DNA of 64,000 nucleotides, taken from NCBI GenBank assembly GCA_018240425.1, contig JAFEFU010000055.1, positions 62,001-126,000 on the forward strand, written 5' to 3'. The notes below the pieces were generated by a model, which made no database searches, was not told where the DNA came from, and saw only the letters and a program-made list of their open reading frames with translations. The DNA is from Pseudomonadota bacterium. GTDB taxonomy: Bacteria; Pseudomonadota; Alphaproteobacteria; Rhodobacterales; Rhodobacteraceae. The translations under genes and the position numbers were made by a program. Shown here in pieces: positions 44,720 to 54,696 of the stretch. Numbering within the stretch: the first letter of the stretch is position 1; every line of letters begins with the position of its first letter.

Positions 44720-44820
44720 TCATGCCCGATCACGGCACTTCTGTCAACCCTCGGCCCTTAGGGTTCGCGGATCGTGATAATGTGGCTGCGCGGATTCAAG
44801 CCCAGGATCGCGCGCAATTT

Positions 44821-44830
44821 ATTTGCAAAT
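44821..44830. promoter_or_regulatory. 10-bp palindrome upstream of the cyclase gene
   Basis: ATTTGCAAAT lies in a locally AT-rich patch (44816-44840) 126 bp before the cyclase start. The form suits a MarR-type binding site and a marR gene is second in this operon. Regulation is inferred; the rest of the 277-bp gap holds no supported gene. Confidence 0.4.
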
Positions 44831-44955
44831 GCATCTATTCCCGCCTACCGTCCGCGAACCGGCGCGCGCAGGGAGGCGCTCGCCGGTCAACCGACCAAGG
44901 GAACGGACGCGGATCGCGCGGGCATCGCCCGTCCGACGCAGGGAGAGAGGATCAC

Positions 44956-45747
44956 ATGCCGGCACTGGAACTGTTGGGTCAGCTTGCGGGCCTTCTGGCC
45001 GCGGGCAAGGTCGAGGTCGTGGATTGTTCGGGCACCCTCGGCCCCGAGACGCCGATCATCCGCCTGCCCCCGGAACTGGCCCGCGACACGCCCAAGGTCG
45101 AGATTCACCGGATCAGCGAATATGACAAGGACGGCCCGTTCTGGGCCTGGAACTGGCTGAAGCTGGGCGAACATTCCGGCACCCATTTCGACGCGCCCCA
45201 CCACTGGATCACCGGCAAGGACTATCCCGACGGCTTCACCGACACCCTGTCGGTGCAGCGGCTGGTGGCGCCGGTCAATGTCCTCGACTTCTCGAAGGAA
45301 TGCGCGGCCGACCCGGATTTTCTGCTGACCGTGAAGCATGTCGACCAGTGGGAGGCACAGCACGGCCCGATCGGCCGCGGCGAGTGGGTGGTCCTGCGCT
45401 CGGACTGGGACAAGCGCGACGCGGACGAGGCCCGCTTTCTCAACGCCGACGCCACCGGCCCCCACACGCCGGGGCCGACCGCCGAGGCGATCCAGCACCT
45501 GATCGCCAAGGGCATCGTCGGCTGGGGCAGCCAGTGCATCGGCACCGACGCGGGGCAGGCGGGCGGCATGAACCCGCCCTTTCCGGCCCACAACCTTCTG
45601 CACAAGCACAACTGCTTCGGCCTCGCCTCGCTGGCCAATCTCGACCGGCTGCCGGCGAAAGGGGCGATCCTGATCGCGGCGCCGCTGAAGATCCGCCAGG
45701 GCACCGGCTCGCCGATCCGGGCGCTGGCGCTGGTTCCAAGGGGGTGA
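44956..45747 (+). CDS. Metal-dependent cyclase-family hydrolase (isatin hydrolase or kynurenine formamidase-like)
   Basis: A 263-residue cytosolic amidohydrolase of the cyclase family. The metal-binding motif HxGTHxDxPxH is present as HSGTHFDAPHH (about residues 73-83), with the C-terminal PHTPGPT and IGTDAG segments. Isatin hydrolase and kynurenine formamidase share this fold. The length fits isatin hydrolase (about 260) better than bacterial KynB (about 210). Both reactions lead toward anthranilate, which fits the island. SD GGGAGAGAGGA precedes the ATG. Substrate is inferred. Confidence 0.82.
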   Translation: MPALELLGQLAGLLAAGKVEVVDCSGTLGPETPIIRLPPELARDTPKVEIHRISEYDKDGPFWAWNWLKLGEHSGTHFDAPHHWITGKDYPDGFTDTLSVQRLVAPVNVLDFSKECAADPDFLLTVKHVDQWEAQHGPIGRGEWVVLRSDWDKRDADEARFLNADATGPHTPGPTAEAIQHLIAKGIVGWGSQCIGTDAGQAGGMNPPFPAHNLLHKHNCFGLASLANLDRLPAKGAILIAAPLKIRQGTGSPIRALALVPRG

Positions 45748-45787
45748 CGGCGGGGATGCGAAGGGCAGGGGTGCGAAGGACGGGGCG

Positions 45788-46267
45788 ATGAACGACGGTG
45801 GCACCATCGGCGAACCGCTGCCCGACCTTGCCGAGATCGGCCTGCCCAACTACCCGCCCTATCTGATGAACCGGATCATGGGGCGCTACAACGCCTCGAT
45901 CCGCGACGAGATGGCCCGCCTCGGCCTGACCACGCCGAAGATGCGGGCGCTGGCCGTCCTGTCGGTGATGGACGGGCAGCTGATCGGGCGGCTGGCCGTC
46001 CATGCGATCGTCGAACAGTCCACCCTGTCGCGGGCGCTCGATGCGTTGCAGGCCGAGGGGCTGGTCCGGCGCGAGACTGACGCCGGCGACAGCCGCGCGA
46101 CGCGCATCTGGATCACGAAGGCCGGGCGCGCCGCCTTCGCGACCCTCTGGCCGCACATGGCCGAGGCCTACCAGGCCATGTTCCGCGGCATCGGCGAGGC
46201 GGAACGGCAGGTCTTCGTCGCCACCTTGCAGAAGATCCACGCCAACATCCGCAAGCACGATTTCTGA
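45788..46267 (+). CDS. MarR-family transcriptional regulator
   Basis: A 159-residue winged-helix regulator (recognition region QSTLSRALDALQAEGLVRRETDAGDSRATRIWIT). It is flanked by the cyclase gene (40 bp upstream) and iorA (6 bp downstream), so it is part of this operon and probably controls it. Ligand unknown; an aryl-CoA or aromatic acid would fit related MarR proteins. Confidence 0.88.
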   Translation: MNDGGTIGEPLPDLAEIGLPNYPPYLMNRIMGRYNASIRDEMARLGLTTPKMRALAVLSVMDGQLIGRLAVHAIVEQSTLSRALDALQAEGLVRRETDAGDSRATRIWITKAGRAAFATLWPHMAEAYQAMFRGIGEAERQVFVATLQKIHANIRKHDF

Positions 46268-46273
46268 GGTCAC

Positions 46274-48424
46274 ATGGCAGAACGGTCATTCAAGGCAGAG
46301 GTCGAGGATCTGAGGCTGGGGGCGGGCCGGACCTTCACCGGCGAGGGCATCCTCGCCCTCACCAAGGCGCTTCTGGAAAACGGCGTGGGTTACGTCGGCG
46401 GCTACCAGGGCGCGCCGATCAGCCACCTGATGGACGTGCTGGCCGACGCCCAGGATCTGATGGCCGAGCTGGGCGTGCGCTTCGAGGCCAATGCGTCCGA
46501 GGCGGCGGCGGCGGCGATGCTGGCGGCCTCGGTCCATTACCCGATCCGGGGCGCGGTGACGTTCAAGGGATCGGTCGGCGTCAATGTCGCCTCGGATGCC
46601 CTTGCAAACCTTGCATCTTCCGGCGTAACCGGGGGCGCGCTGGTGATCGTCGGCGAGGATTACGGCGAAGGCTCCAGCATCATGCAGGAGCGCAGCCACG
46701 CCTTCGCGATGAAGTCGCAGTTCTGGCTTCTGGACCCGCGTCCGAACCTGCCCTCGATCGTCAAGGCGGTGGGCGACGGGTTCGACTTGTCCGAGGCCAC
46801 CAACAGCCCGGTCATGCTGATGGTGCGCATCCGGTCGTGCCATGTGACCGGAACATTCGAATGCAAGGACAACAGGCGCCCGCAACTGTCGGTCACAGAA
46901 GCACTTTCCTCGCCAAGACGCGACTTCTCGCGCGTGGTCCTGCCGCCGATGTCCTATGCGCACGAGCAGGACAAGATCAGGAACCGCTGGCCGGCGGCGC
47001 AGAAATTCATCGCCGAGCGCCATCTGAACGAGGTGTTCGGACCGAAGGGCGCCAGGGTCGGCATCGTCCTGCAGGGCGGCATGTACAATGGCGTCATCCG
47101 TGCGCTGCAAAGGCTGGGGCTGGCCGATCTCTATGGCGACACCGAGATTCCGCTCTATGTGATGAACGTCACCTATCCTGTTGTCGAGAAAGAGTTCATC
47201 GCCTTCTGCGAAGGCAAGGATTCGCTTCTGGTGGTCGAGGAAGGCCAGCCCGAGTTCATCGAACAGGGACTCGCGGCGGTGATCCTGCGCGCCGGGCTGG
47301 GGGTCAGGCTTCATGGCAAGGGGCTTCTGCCGATGGCCGGCGAATATACCGGGCAGGTGATGCTCGACGGGGTCACCGCCTTTCTCAGGTCCGCGGCGCC
47401 CGGGATGCTGGCGGGCCGGGTGCGCGCCCCGAACGAGGATGCACCGCAGATCCCCGACCTGTCGAAGGTCGTGCCGATCCGCCCGCCCGGCTTCTGCACC
47501 GGCTGTCCCGAACGCCCGATCTTCGCGGCGCTGAAGCTGGTCGAGCGGGAACTGGGCCGCCACCAGATCACCGCCGACATCGGCTGCCACCTGTTCGCCA
47601 CCCTGCCGCCGTTCGAGATCGGCGGCTCGACGATGGGCTACGGACTCGGGCCGGCCTCGAACGCGGCCTTCGACGGCGGGGGCGAGCGGCGGCCCCTGTC
47701 GATCATCGGCGACGGCGGATTCTGGCACAACGGGCTCGCCACCTCGATCGGCAACATGGTGTTCAACAGGTCCGACGGCGTGGTCGTGGTGGTGGACAAC
47801 TTCTATTCCGCCGCGACCGGCGGGCAGGACGTGATGTCCTCGCGCGCCGAGAATGCCACCAAGGCGACGAAGAACCCCATCGCCCGCGCCGTGCAGGGGA
47901 TCGGGGTCAACTGGGTGCGCCAGATCGACCGGACCTATGACGTGGGCCGGATGCGCGACGTCCTGCGCGAGGCGCTGACCACGCCGGAAAAGGGGCCGAA
48001 GGTCATTGTCGCCTCGTCGGAATGCATGCTGAACCGCCAGCGCCGCGAAAAACCGCTGGCCCGGCAGGCGATCCGCGAGGGCCGCCGGGTCGAGGCGCCG
48101 CGCTTTGGCGTCGACGAGGCGATCTGCACCGGCGATCATGCCTGCATCCGCCTGTCGGGCTGCCCCTCGCTGGGGCTGAAGCGGCTGGACGATCCCCTGC
48201 GCGACGATCCGGTGGCCCACATCGACCAAAGCTGCGTCGGCTGCGGCAACTGCGGCGAGGTCGCGGATGCCGCGATCCTCTGCCCTTCGTTCTACCGGGC
48301 CGACGTGATCCACAACCCCGGCCCCTTCGAACGGTGGCGGGCGCGGCTCGCAGCGCGGCTGACCGGCTGGCTGATGGCGCGCCGCGCCGCACGGCGGCTG
48401 GCGTTCGACGGGGGTCGCCCATGA
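46274..48424 (+). CDS. iorA: Indolepyruvate:ferredoxin oxidoreductase, alpha subunit
   Basis: A 716-residue ThDP enzyme subunit that oxidatively decarboxylates aryl-pyruvates to aryl-acetyl-CoA. The N terminus has the pyrimidine-binding domain (VGGYQGAPISHLMDVL). The ThDP domain is near 400-560 (CTGCPERPIF, GDGGFWHNGLATS). The C-terminal Fe-S region has Cys sets CTGDHACIRLSGCPS and CVGCGNCGEVADAAILCPS, the first in the spaced form common in proteobacterial IOR. It overlaps iorB by 4 bp (ATGA). The enzyme class is usually oxygen-sensitive, so its place beside an oxygenase is notable. Confidence 0.92.
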   Translation: MAERSFKAEVEDLRLGAGRTFTGEGILALTKALLENGVGYVGGYQGAPISHLMDVLADAQDLMAELGVRFEANASEAAAAAMLAASVHYPIRGAVTFKGSVGVNVASDALANLASSGVTGGALVIVGEDYGEGSSIMQERSHAFAMKSQFWLLDPRPNLPSIVKAVGDGFDLSEATNSPVMLMVRIRSCHVTGTFECKDNRRPQLSVTEALSSPRRDFSRVVLPPMSYAHEQDKIRNRWPAAQKFIAERHLNEVFGPKGARVGIVLQGGMYNGVIRALQRLGLADLYGDTEIPLYVMNVTYPVVEKEFIAFCEGKDSLLVVEEGQPEFIEQGLAAVILRAGLGVRLHGKGLLPMAGEYTGQVMLDGVTAFLRSAAPGMLAGRVRAPNEDAPQIPDLSKVVPIRPPGFCTGCPERPIFAALKLVERELGRHQITADIGCHLFATLPPFEIGGSTMGYGLGPASNAAFDGGGERRPLSIIGDGGFWHNGLATSIGNMVFNRSDGVVVVVDNFYSAATGGQDVMSSRAENATKATKNPIARAVQGIGVNWVRQIDRTYDVGRMRDVLREALTTPEKGPKVIVASSECMLNRQRREKPLARQAIREGRRVEAPRFGVDEAICTGDHACIRLSGCPSLGLKRLDDPLRDDPVAHIDQSCVGCGNCGEVADAAILCPSFYRADVIHNPGPFERWRARLAARLTGWLMARRAARRLAFDGGRP

Positions 48425-49977
48425 CGCTCCACGAAGACCTGGCGCCGCGCGCGCCCGATCCGGCACTCGGCGGGATCATCAAGCTGGCGGTGATGGCGGT
48501 CGGCGGGCAGGGTGGCGGAGTCCTTGCCGGCTGGATCGAAAGCGTGGGCCGGGCGGGCGGTTACGCCGTGCAGGCGACCTCGGTCGCGGGCGTCGCGCAG
48601 CGGACCGGGGCCACGATCTATTACATCGAGATGGCTCCCCGGCCGGCGCCCACGACCGGCCGCCAGCCGGTCTTTTCGCTGATGCCCTCGGCGGGCGACG
48701 TGGACATCCTGGTGGCCGCCGAGATGATGGAGGCGGGCCGGGCGATCCTGCGCGGCTTCGTCACCCCCGACCGCACCACGCTGATCGCCTCGACCCACCG
48801 GGCGCTGGCGGTGTCGGAAAAGACCGTGCCCGGCGACGGGATCGCCTCGTCCGAGGAGGTGCGGGCGGCGATCGGGGTGGCGGCGCGGCGGGCGATCCTG
48901 TTCGACATGGACCGGCTGGCGATCGATCATGGCTCGGTCATCTCGGCCAGCCTCTTCGGGGCGCTGGCCGGGTCGGGGGCGCTGCCCTTCGCGCGTCCGG
49001 CCTTCAGGGCCGCGGTGGCGGCGGGCGGCAAGGGGGCCGAGGCCTCGCTTGCCGCGTTCGAGGCGGCGGCGGACATGGCCGAAGGCGGCGGCGATGCCCC
49101 GCAGGCCGCGTCCGACCCGGTGTCGTCGGCGGCGATCACCGGCCCCGCGCGGCTGCTGCGCGATTGGCTGAGGTTGTCGGACCGCATCGCGGCCCTGCCC
49201 GAGCCGGTGCGCGCGATGGCCGGGGCGGGGCTGCGCAAGGTCGTCGATTTCCAGGACTGCGCCTATGGCGGGCTCTACCTCGACCGGCTGGAGAGGGTGC
49301 TGGCCGCCGACCGGCCCGGCGCGGAGTGGGAGCTGACGCGCGAGGCGGCCAAGCACATCGCCAACGCGATGGCCTATGACGATGTGATCCGTGTCGCCGA
49401 CCTCAAGACAAGGGCCGCGCGCATGGTCCGCATCGGGGGCGAGATGGGGGCGGGCGAGGGGCGGATTCTGGCGCTGACCGAGTTCTTCCATCCTCGCGCC
49501 GACGAGATCGTGGGGATGCTGCCGGCGCGGATGGGCGCGCGCTGGCGGGCGGACCCGGCGCGCATGGCCTGGCTTGACCGCTGGTTCGGCAAGGGCCGCC
49601 GCATCCGCAGCGACCGCGTCCTGCCCTTCCTGATCCTGTGGCTGGCGGGCGGGCTGCGCGGCTGGCGGGTGCACACGTTGCGCCACGCCGACGAGACCGC
49701 CCATCTGGAGGGCTGGCTCTCCGAGGTTCTGGCTGTCGCCGGCGACGATCCGGCGCTCGCCGCCGAGATGATCCGCTGCCGGCGGCTGATCAAGGGTTAT
49801 TCCGACACCCATGCGCGCGGCCTGTCGAAGTTCGACCGGGTGATGGAGGGCGCGCGTCTCCTGCGCGGGCGGGCCGATGCCGCCGACTGGACCCGCCGCC
49901 TGCGCGAGGCGGCGCTGATGGACGAAGAGGGCAAGGCGCTGGAGGGCGCGCTGGCGACGGTGCGGTCGTTCCTGTGA
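48421..49977 (+). CDS. iorB: Indolepyruvate oxidoreductase, beta/gamma subunit with C-terminal extension
   Basis: A 518-residue partner of IorA. Residues 1-190 are the gamma-type domain (KLAVMAVGGQGGGVLAGWIESVGR, ...SVAGVAQRTGATIYYIEM). The remaining 300 residues resemble the DUF6537 region found at the end of long single-chain indolepyruvate oxidoreductases. Plain IorB proteins are about 190-200 residues, so this is an extended form. Starts by ATGA overlap with iorA and ends 7 bp from the convergent 3-hydroxyacyl-CoA dehydrogenase gene. Confidence 0.88.
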   Translation: MTLHEDLAPRAPDPALGGIIKLAVMAVGGQGGGVLAGWIESVGRAGGYAVQATSVAGVAQRTGATIYYIEMAPRPAPTTGRQPVFSLMPSAGDVDILVAAEMMEAGRAILRGFVTPDRTTLIASTHRALAVSEKTVPGDGIASSEEVRAAIGVAARRAILFDMDRLAIDHGSVISASLFGALAGSGALPFARPAFRAAVAAGGKGAEASLAAFEAAADMAEGGGDAPQAASDPVSSAAITGPARLLRDWLRLSDRIAALPEPVRAMAGAGLRKVVDFQDCAYGGLYLDRLERVLAADRPGAEWELTREAAKHIANAMAYDDVIRVADLKTRAARMVRIGGEMGAGEGRILALTEFFHPRADEIVGMLPARMGARWRADPARMAWLDRWFGKGRRIRSDRVLPFLILWLAGGLRGWRVHTLRHADETAHLEGWLSEVLAVAGDDPALAAEMIRCRRLIKGYSDTHARGLSKFDRVMEGARLLRGRADAADWTRRLREAALMDEEGKALEGALATVRSFL

Positions 49978-49984
49978 GTGCCGG

Positions 49985-51106
49985 TCAGGCCAGCGCGGCG
50001 AGGGCCGGGCTGACCTCGTAGCGGCCGCGCAGCGCGGGCGGCGCGGCCGCGGCGAGACGCGCGAGCTCCGCCCTGACCGCGTCAAGGCCAAGAATCCGTG
50101 CGCTTTCAATGGGTCCGCGCGGGAAGTTCAGGCCGAGCTTCAAGGCCAGGTCGATGGCGCCCTCGGACGCCGCGCCCTCGGCCAGCAGGCTTGCCGCCTC
50201 GTTGGCGAGCGTGGCCTCGATCCGCAGCCGGATGGCCGTGGCGTCGGCGGGCGCGGGGCCGGGGGCGCCGGGGAAAAGGAAACCCTGCCCCGACTTGCGG
50301 CCAAGCGCGCCGCGCGCCACCTGGGCCCTGAGCGCGGCGAAGACGTGATAGCGCGGATGTCCGCCCATGCCGCGCGACAGCCCTTCGGTCGCGGCAAGGT
50401 TCACGTCGGCGCCGATCAGGTCGATCAGCGCGAAGGGCCCCATCCGGTAGCCCGCCGCCAGCATCGCCGCGTCGATGTCGCCGGGGCTGCGGCCCTCTTC
50501 CAGCATCGCCAGCGCCTCGCCGTAATAGGGTCGGGCGCAGCGGTTGACGATGAAGCCCGGCCGGTCGGCGCAGCCGATCACCTCCTTGCCGGCGCGTTCG
50601 GTGAGCGCGCGGGCACGGGCCAGCGCCGCGGGCGCCGAGCCGGGGTGCGCGACCAGTTCAACAAGGCGCATCACCGGGGCGGGATTGAAGAAATGCAGGC
50701 CCACCAGCATCGCCGGGCGGCGCAGCCCTTCGGCCAGGGCCGCGACCGGCAGGGCCGATGTGTTGGTGGCCAGCACCGTCTCTGGCCCCGCTGCCTCCTC
50801 GATCCCGGCCAGCAGCCGGCGCTTGACCGCCAGATCCTCGACCACCGCCTCGATCACCAGATCGGCCCGGGCGATCCCGGCTGGCGCGGCGGCGACCGAA
50901 ATGTTGGCCAGCATCGCCTCCAGCGCCTCGGGCGCCAGCTTGCCCGCCGCCACCCGTGGCTCCAGCGCGGCTCGGATGCGCGCGACCGCGCTGTCACGGG
51001 CGGCGGGCTGGGCGTCGGTGGCCAGAACCCGGAAGCCCGCCTGGGCGTAAAGCTGGGCGATGCCCAGCCCCATCGTCCCCAGCCCCGCTATCCCGATCCG
51101 TTCCAT
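49985..51106 (-). CDS. 3-hydroxyacyl-CoA dehydrogenase
   Basis: A 373-residue NAD-dependent dehydrogenase of the PaaH/short single-function type with an extra C-terminal HCDH repeat. Rossmann motif [15 protein letters not shown] at the N terminus, catalytic His in [16 protein letters not shown], and the PGFIVNR loop. Unlike the degenerate copy at the left edge, all catalytic residues are present. It is divergent from the monooxygenase operon and shares its regulatory gap. Probable job: oxidising ring-derived hydroxyacyl-CoA. Confidence 0.92.
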   Translation of the reverse strand: MERIGIAGLGTMGLGIAQLYAQAGFRVLATDAQPAARDSAVARIRAALEPRVAAGKLAPEALEAMLANISVAAAPAGIARADLVIEAVVEDLAVKRRLLAGIEEAAGPETVLATNTSALPVAALAEGLRRPAMLVGLHFFNPAPVMRLVELVAHPGSAPAALARARALTERAGKEVIGCADRPGFIVNRCARPYYGEALAMLEEGRSPGDIDAAMLAAGYRMGPFALIDLIGADVNLAATEGLSRGMGGHPRYHVFAALRAQVARGALGRKSGQGFLFPGAPGPAPADATAIRLRIEATLANEAASLLAEGAASEGAIDLALKLGLNFPRGPIESARILGLDAVRAELARLAAAAPPALRGRYEVSPALAALA

Positions 51107-51164
51107 CCGATCCTCCGGCTTGCCGGGCCATCATCGGACGGCGGCGCCAGAATTCAAGCGGGAA

Positions 51165-51180
51165 ATTTCAAGCTTGAAAT
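51165..51180. promoter_or_regulatory. Perfect 16-bp palindrome in the divergent promoter gap
   Basis: ATTTCAAGCTTGAAAT lies in the 139-bp gap between the dehydrogenase and monooxygenase genes. A related half-site ATTCAAGCG is 13 bp to the left. The form is that of MarR-family operators, and a marR gene is third in the rightward operon. Confidence 0.7.
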
Positions 51181-51245
51181 ACTTCCGGGGCAATGGCAGG
51201 CTCTGGGGCAGGCTGATCCCCGCGGTCGGCCGGGATGGAGGCGCG

Positions 51246-53531
51246 ATGAAGATTCTCTGCCTGGGCGGCGGCCCTGCCGGCCTCTATTTCGCCATCTCGA
51301 TGAAGCTGCGCGACCCTTCGCACCGGATCACCGTCATCGAGCGCAACCGCGCCAACGACACGTTCGGCTGGGGCGTGGTGCTGTCGGACGAGGCGCTCGG
51401 CCGGATGCAGAGGAACGATCCGGTCTCGACCGAGGCGATCCGCAGCCATTTCGCCTATTGGGACGACATTGCCGTGGTCCATGACGGGCACCGCACCGTG
51501 TCGGGCGGGCATGGATTCGCCGGGATCGGGCGCAGGCAGATGCTGATCCTCTTGCAGGCGCGGGCGCGCGAGCTGGGCGTCGATCTGCGCTTCGAGACCG
51601 AGTTCCGCTCGGCCGCGGACTACCGCAAGGACTACGATCTGGTGGTGGCCGCCGACGGGATCAATTCGGTCGTGCGGCGCGAATACGCGGATGTCTTCCG
51701 CCCCGACATCGACACGCGCAAGTGCAAGTTCGTCTGGCTGGGGACGCACCAGAAGTTCGACGACGCCTTCACCTTCATCTTCGAGAAGACCGAACATGGC
51801 TGGGTCTGGGCGCATGTCTACCAGTTCGACGCCGACACCGCGACCTTCATCGTCGAATGCCTGCCCGCGACCTGGGACCGCTGGGGCTTCGAGGCGATGA
51901 CCAAGGAGGAGACGGTCGAGACCTGCCGCAGGATCTTCGCGCGTCACCTTGGCGGCCATGATCTGATGTCGAACGCCGCCCACCTGCGCGGCTCGGCGGT
52001 GTGGATGCAGTTCCCGAGGGTGATCTGCGAAAGGTGGTATGACGGCAATGTGGTCCTGATGGGCGACGCGGCGGCGACCGGGCATTTCTCGATCGGCTCG
52101 GGCTCGCGGCTCGCGTTCGACAGCGCCATCGCGCTGGCCGACTATCTGCACAGCGAGCCGACGATGGAAGAGGCCTTCGCCCGCTATCAGGACGAGCGGC
52201 GGGTGGAGGTGCTGCGGTTGCAGTCGGCGGCGAGGAACAGCCTCGAATGGTTCGAGGAGGTCGAGCGCTATCTCGACATGCCGCCCCTCCAGTTCGCCTA
52301 TTCGCTCCTGACCCGCAGCCAGCGGATCAGCCACGAGAACCTGCGCCTGCGCGATCCGGCCTGGCTGCGCGCCGCCGAGGACGCCTTTGCCGAGGCCGCG
52401 GGCGGGCAAGGGGGCAGGGCGCCGATGTTCGCCCCCTTCCGGCTGCGCGGGATGACGCTTGCCAACCGCATCGTGGTCTCTCCGATGGCGCAATACCGCG
52501 CGGTCGAAGGCTGTCCGACCGACTGGCATTTCGTCCACCTGGCCGAACGCGCCAAGGGCGGCGCCGGGCTGGTCTACACCGAGATGGCCTGCGTTTCGCC
52601 CGAAGGGCGGATCACCCCCGGCTGCCCCGGCCTCTATGCGCCCGGCCACGAGGCCGCCTGGCGCCGGATCGTCGATTTCGTCCATGCCGAGACGGCGGCG
52701 AAGATCTGCTGCCAGATCGGCCACGCCGGGCGCAAGGCCTCGGTCCAGGTGCCGTGGGAGAAGGACGAGATGCCGCTGGAAGCGGGCGGGTGGGAGATCA
52801 TGGCGCCCTCGGCCCTTCCCTGGTCGCCCGCCCATGCCGTCCCGCGCGAGATGACCCGCGCCGACATGGACCTGGTGCGCGACCAGTTCGCCGCGGGCGC
52901 GCGGATGGCCGAGCGCGCCGGGTTCGACATGATCGAGCTTCACGCCGCCCACGGTTATCTGATCTCGGGCTTCATCTCGCCGCTGTCGAACCGGCGCGGC
53001 GACGCATATGGCGGTTCGCTGGAGAACCGGATGCGCTATCCGCTCGAGGTGTTCGCCGCCATGCGCGCCGCCTGGCCGGCGGACAAGCCCATGTCGGTGC
53101 GCATCTCGGCCAACGACTGGGTGGGCGCGGCGGGCGTCACCCCAGAGGAGGCGGTGGCGATCGCGCGCGCCTTCCGCGCCGCCGGGGCCGACATCATCGA
53201 CGTGTCCGCCGGTCAGACCTCGACCGAGGCGCGCCCCGTCTATGGCCGCATGTTCCAGACCCCCTTCTCGGACCGCATCCGCAACGAGGCCGGCATCGCC
53301 ACGATGGCGGTGGGCAACATCACCGAGGCCGATCAGGCGAACTCGATCCTGCTCGCAGGCCGCGCCGATCTGGTCTGCCTTGCCCGCCCGCATCTCTCCG
53401 ATCCCTACTGGACCCTGCACGCCGCGATCGAACTGGACGACGGCGCGACCACATGGCCCTTGCCCTACCTGCGCGGACGCGACCAGGCGCGGCGCCTGCG
53501 CGAGCGCCAGCAGGAGGCGATAAGGGCATGA
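51246..53531 (+). CDS. Fused 2-aminobenzoyl-CoA monooxygenase/reductase (or salicylyl-CoA hydroxylase)
   Basis: A 761-residue two-domain flavoprotein. Residues 1-390 are an FAD monooxygenase ([12 protein letters not shown] near 8-19; GD motif [17 protein letters not shown]). From Met394 an old-yellow-enzyme FMN barrel follows ([42 protein letters not shown]). This fusion is characteristic of anthraniloyl-CoA monooxygenase/reductase of Azoarcus evansii, which hydroxylates then reduces the ring; databases also call it salicylyl-CoA 5-hydroxylase. The RidA and beta-oxidation neighbours favour anthraniloyl-CoA. SD GGAGG 6 nt before ATG. Confidence 0.88.
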   Translation: MKILCLGGGPAGLYFAISMKLRDPSHRITVIERNRANDTFGWGVVLSDEALGRMQRNDPVSTEAIRSHFAYWDDIAVVHDGHRTVSGGHGFAGIGRRQMLILLQARARELGVDLRFETEFRSAADYRKDYDLVVAADGINSVVRREYADVFRPDIDTRKCKFVWLGTHQKFDDAFTFIFEKTEHGWVWAHVYQFDADTATFIVECLPATWDRWGFEAMTKEETVETCRRIFARHLGGHDLMSNAAHLRGSAVWMQFPRVICERWYDGNVVLMGDAAATGHFSIGSGSRLAFDSAIALADYLHSEPTMEEAFARYQDERRVEVLRLQSAARNSLEWFEEVERYLDMPPLQFAYSLLTRSQRISHENLRLRDPAWLRAAEDAFAEAAGGQGGRAPMFAPFRLRGMTLANRIVVSPMAQYRAVEGCPTDWHFVHLAERAKGGAGLVYTEMACVSPEGRITPGCPGLYAPGHEAAWRRIVDFVHAETAAKICCQIGHAGRKASVQVPWEKDEMPLEAGGWEIMAPSALPWSPAHAVPREMTRADMDLVRDQFAAGARMAERAGFDMIELHAAHGYLISGFISPLSNRRGDAYGGSLENRMRYPLEVFAAMRAAWPADKPMSVRISANDWVGAAGVTPEEAVAIARAFRAAGADIIDVSAGQTSTEARPVYGRMFQTPFSDRIRNEAGIATMAVGNITEADQANSILLAGRADLVCLARPHLSDPYWTLHAAIELDDGATTWPLPYLRGRDQARRLRERQQEAIRA

Positions 53532-54268
53532 CGCTGGCCGGGAAGAGGGTGCTGATCACCGGAGGCGGCTCGGGCGCCGGCGCCGACCTCGCGCTCGGTT
53601 TCGCGGGGGCCGGGGCAGAGGTGGTGGTGACCGGGCGCCGCCTCGACGCGCTGCGGACGGTGGCGGCACGCAACCCCGGCATCCGCGCTGTCCGGGGCGA
53701 CGTGGCCGACGAGGCGGACGTGCGCCGCATGTTCGCCGAGGCTGGCGCCTGCGACATCGTCATCGCCAATGCCGGGCAGGCCGACAGCGGGGTGATGGCG
53801 AAGACCACGCTTGACCAGTGGAACAGGATGATCGCCGTCAACCTGACCGGGGTGTTCCTGACGCTGCGCGAGGGGCTGAACCAGATGGAGGGGTGGGGGC
53901 GGCTCATCGCCATCGCCTCGACCGCGGGGCTGAAGGGCTATGCCAAGGTCGTGCCCTATGCCGCGGCCAAGCATGGGGTGGTCGGGCTGACCCGCTCGCT
54001 CGCGCTCGAGATCGCGCGGCGACCGGTGACGGTGAACGCGATCTGCCCGGGGTTCCTCGACACGCCGATGACCGACCATTCGGTCGCGGTGATTTCCCAG
54101 AAGACCGGCCGCAGCCCGGCCGAGGCGCGGGCGGCGCTGGAGGGGGTGAACCCGCAGCACCGGCTGATCGCGCCGGCCGAGGTCACGGCGGCGGCGCTCT
54201 GGCTGTGCGGGCCGGGGTCCGGGGGGGTGAACGGCCAGGCCATCGCGATTTCGGGGGGCGAGGTGTGA
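53528..54268 (+). CDS. Short-chain dehydrogenase/reductase
   Basis: A 246-residue SDR. Nucleotide-binding [11 protein letters not shown] (TGxxxGxG type), NAG motif IVIANAG, catalytic Ser in IASTAG and YAAAKHG (YxxxK). Overlaps the monooxygenase by 4 bp (ATGA) and the next MarR by 4 bp (GTGA), so translation is coupled. Likely oxidises or reduces a CoA-bound alicyclic intermediate. Confidence 0.9.
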   Translation: MTLAGKRVLITGGGSGAGADLALGFAGAGAEVVVTGRRLDALRTVAARNPGIRAVRGDVADEADVRRMFAEAGACDIVIANAGQADSGVMAKTTLDQWNRMIAVNLTGVFLTLREGLNQMEGWGRLIAIASTAGLKGYAKVVPYAAAKHGVVGLTRSLALEIARRPVTVNAICPGFLDTPMTDHSVAVISQKTGRSPAEARAALEGVNPQHRLIAPAEVTAAALWLCGPGSGGVNGQAIAISGGEV

Positions 54269-54696
54269 GCGAGCTTTCCAAGCGGCGGCTGAAACTCTGG
54301 ATCCGGCTGCTCGGCGTCACCCGCGGGGCCGAGAATCACCTGCGCGACTACCTGCGCACCGGCCATGCCACCACCCTGCCGCGCTTCGACGTGATGGCCG
54401 CCCTCTACCGCCGCCGCGAGGGGGTGAGGATGAGCGAGCTGAGCCGGATGCTTCTCGTCTCGAACGGCAACGCGACGGCGGTCGTGGACCGGCTGGAGCG
54501 CGAGGCGCTGGTCAGGCGCACGCAATCGGCCAGCGACCGCCGCACGATCCATGTCGCCCTGACCGAGGCGGGCATCGCCGCCTTCGAGCGGCTGGCGGCG
54601 GGCCACGAGGCCGAGGTGGACCGGCTGTTCGCGCGCCTGGGCGAGGCCGAGATCGAGACCTTGACCGAGATTCTCAAGCGGATGGGCAGGACATGA
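54265..54696 (+). CDS. MarR-family transcriptional regulator
   Basis: A 143-residue winged-helix regulator starting at GTG 54265. The recognition helix region is [21 protein letters not shown], followed by the wing [15 protein letters not shown]. It is embedded in the anthranilate-type operon and overlaps both neighbours by 4 bp. It is the best candidate to bind the palindrome at 51165-51180. Confidence 0.88.
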   Translation: MSELSKRRLKLWIRLLGVTRGAENHLRDYLRTGHATTLPRFDVMAALYRRREGVRMSELSRMLLVSNGNATAVVDRLEREALVRRTQSASDRRTIHVALTEAGIAAFERLAAGHEAEVDRLFARLGEAEIETLTEILKRMGRT

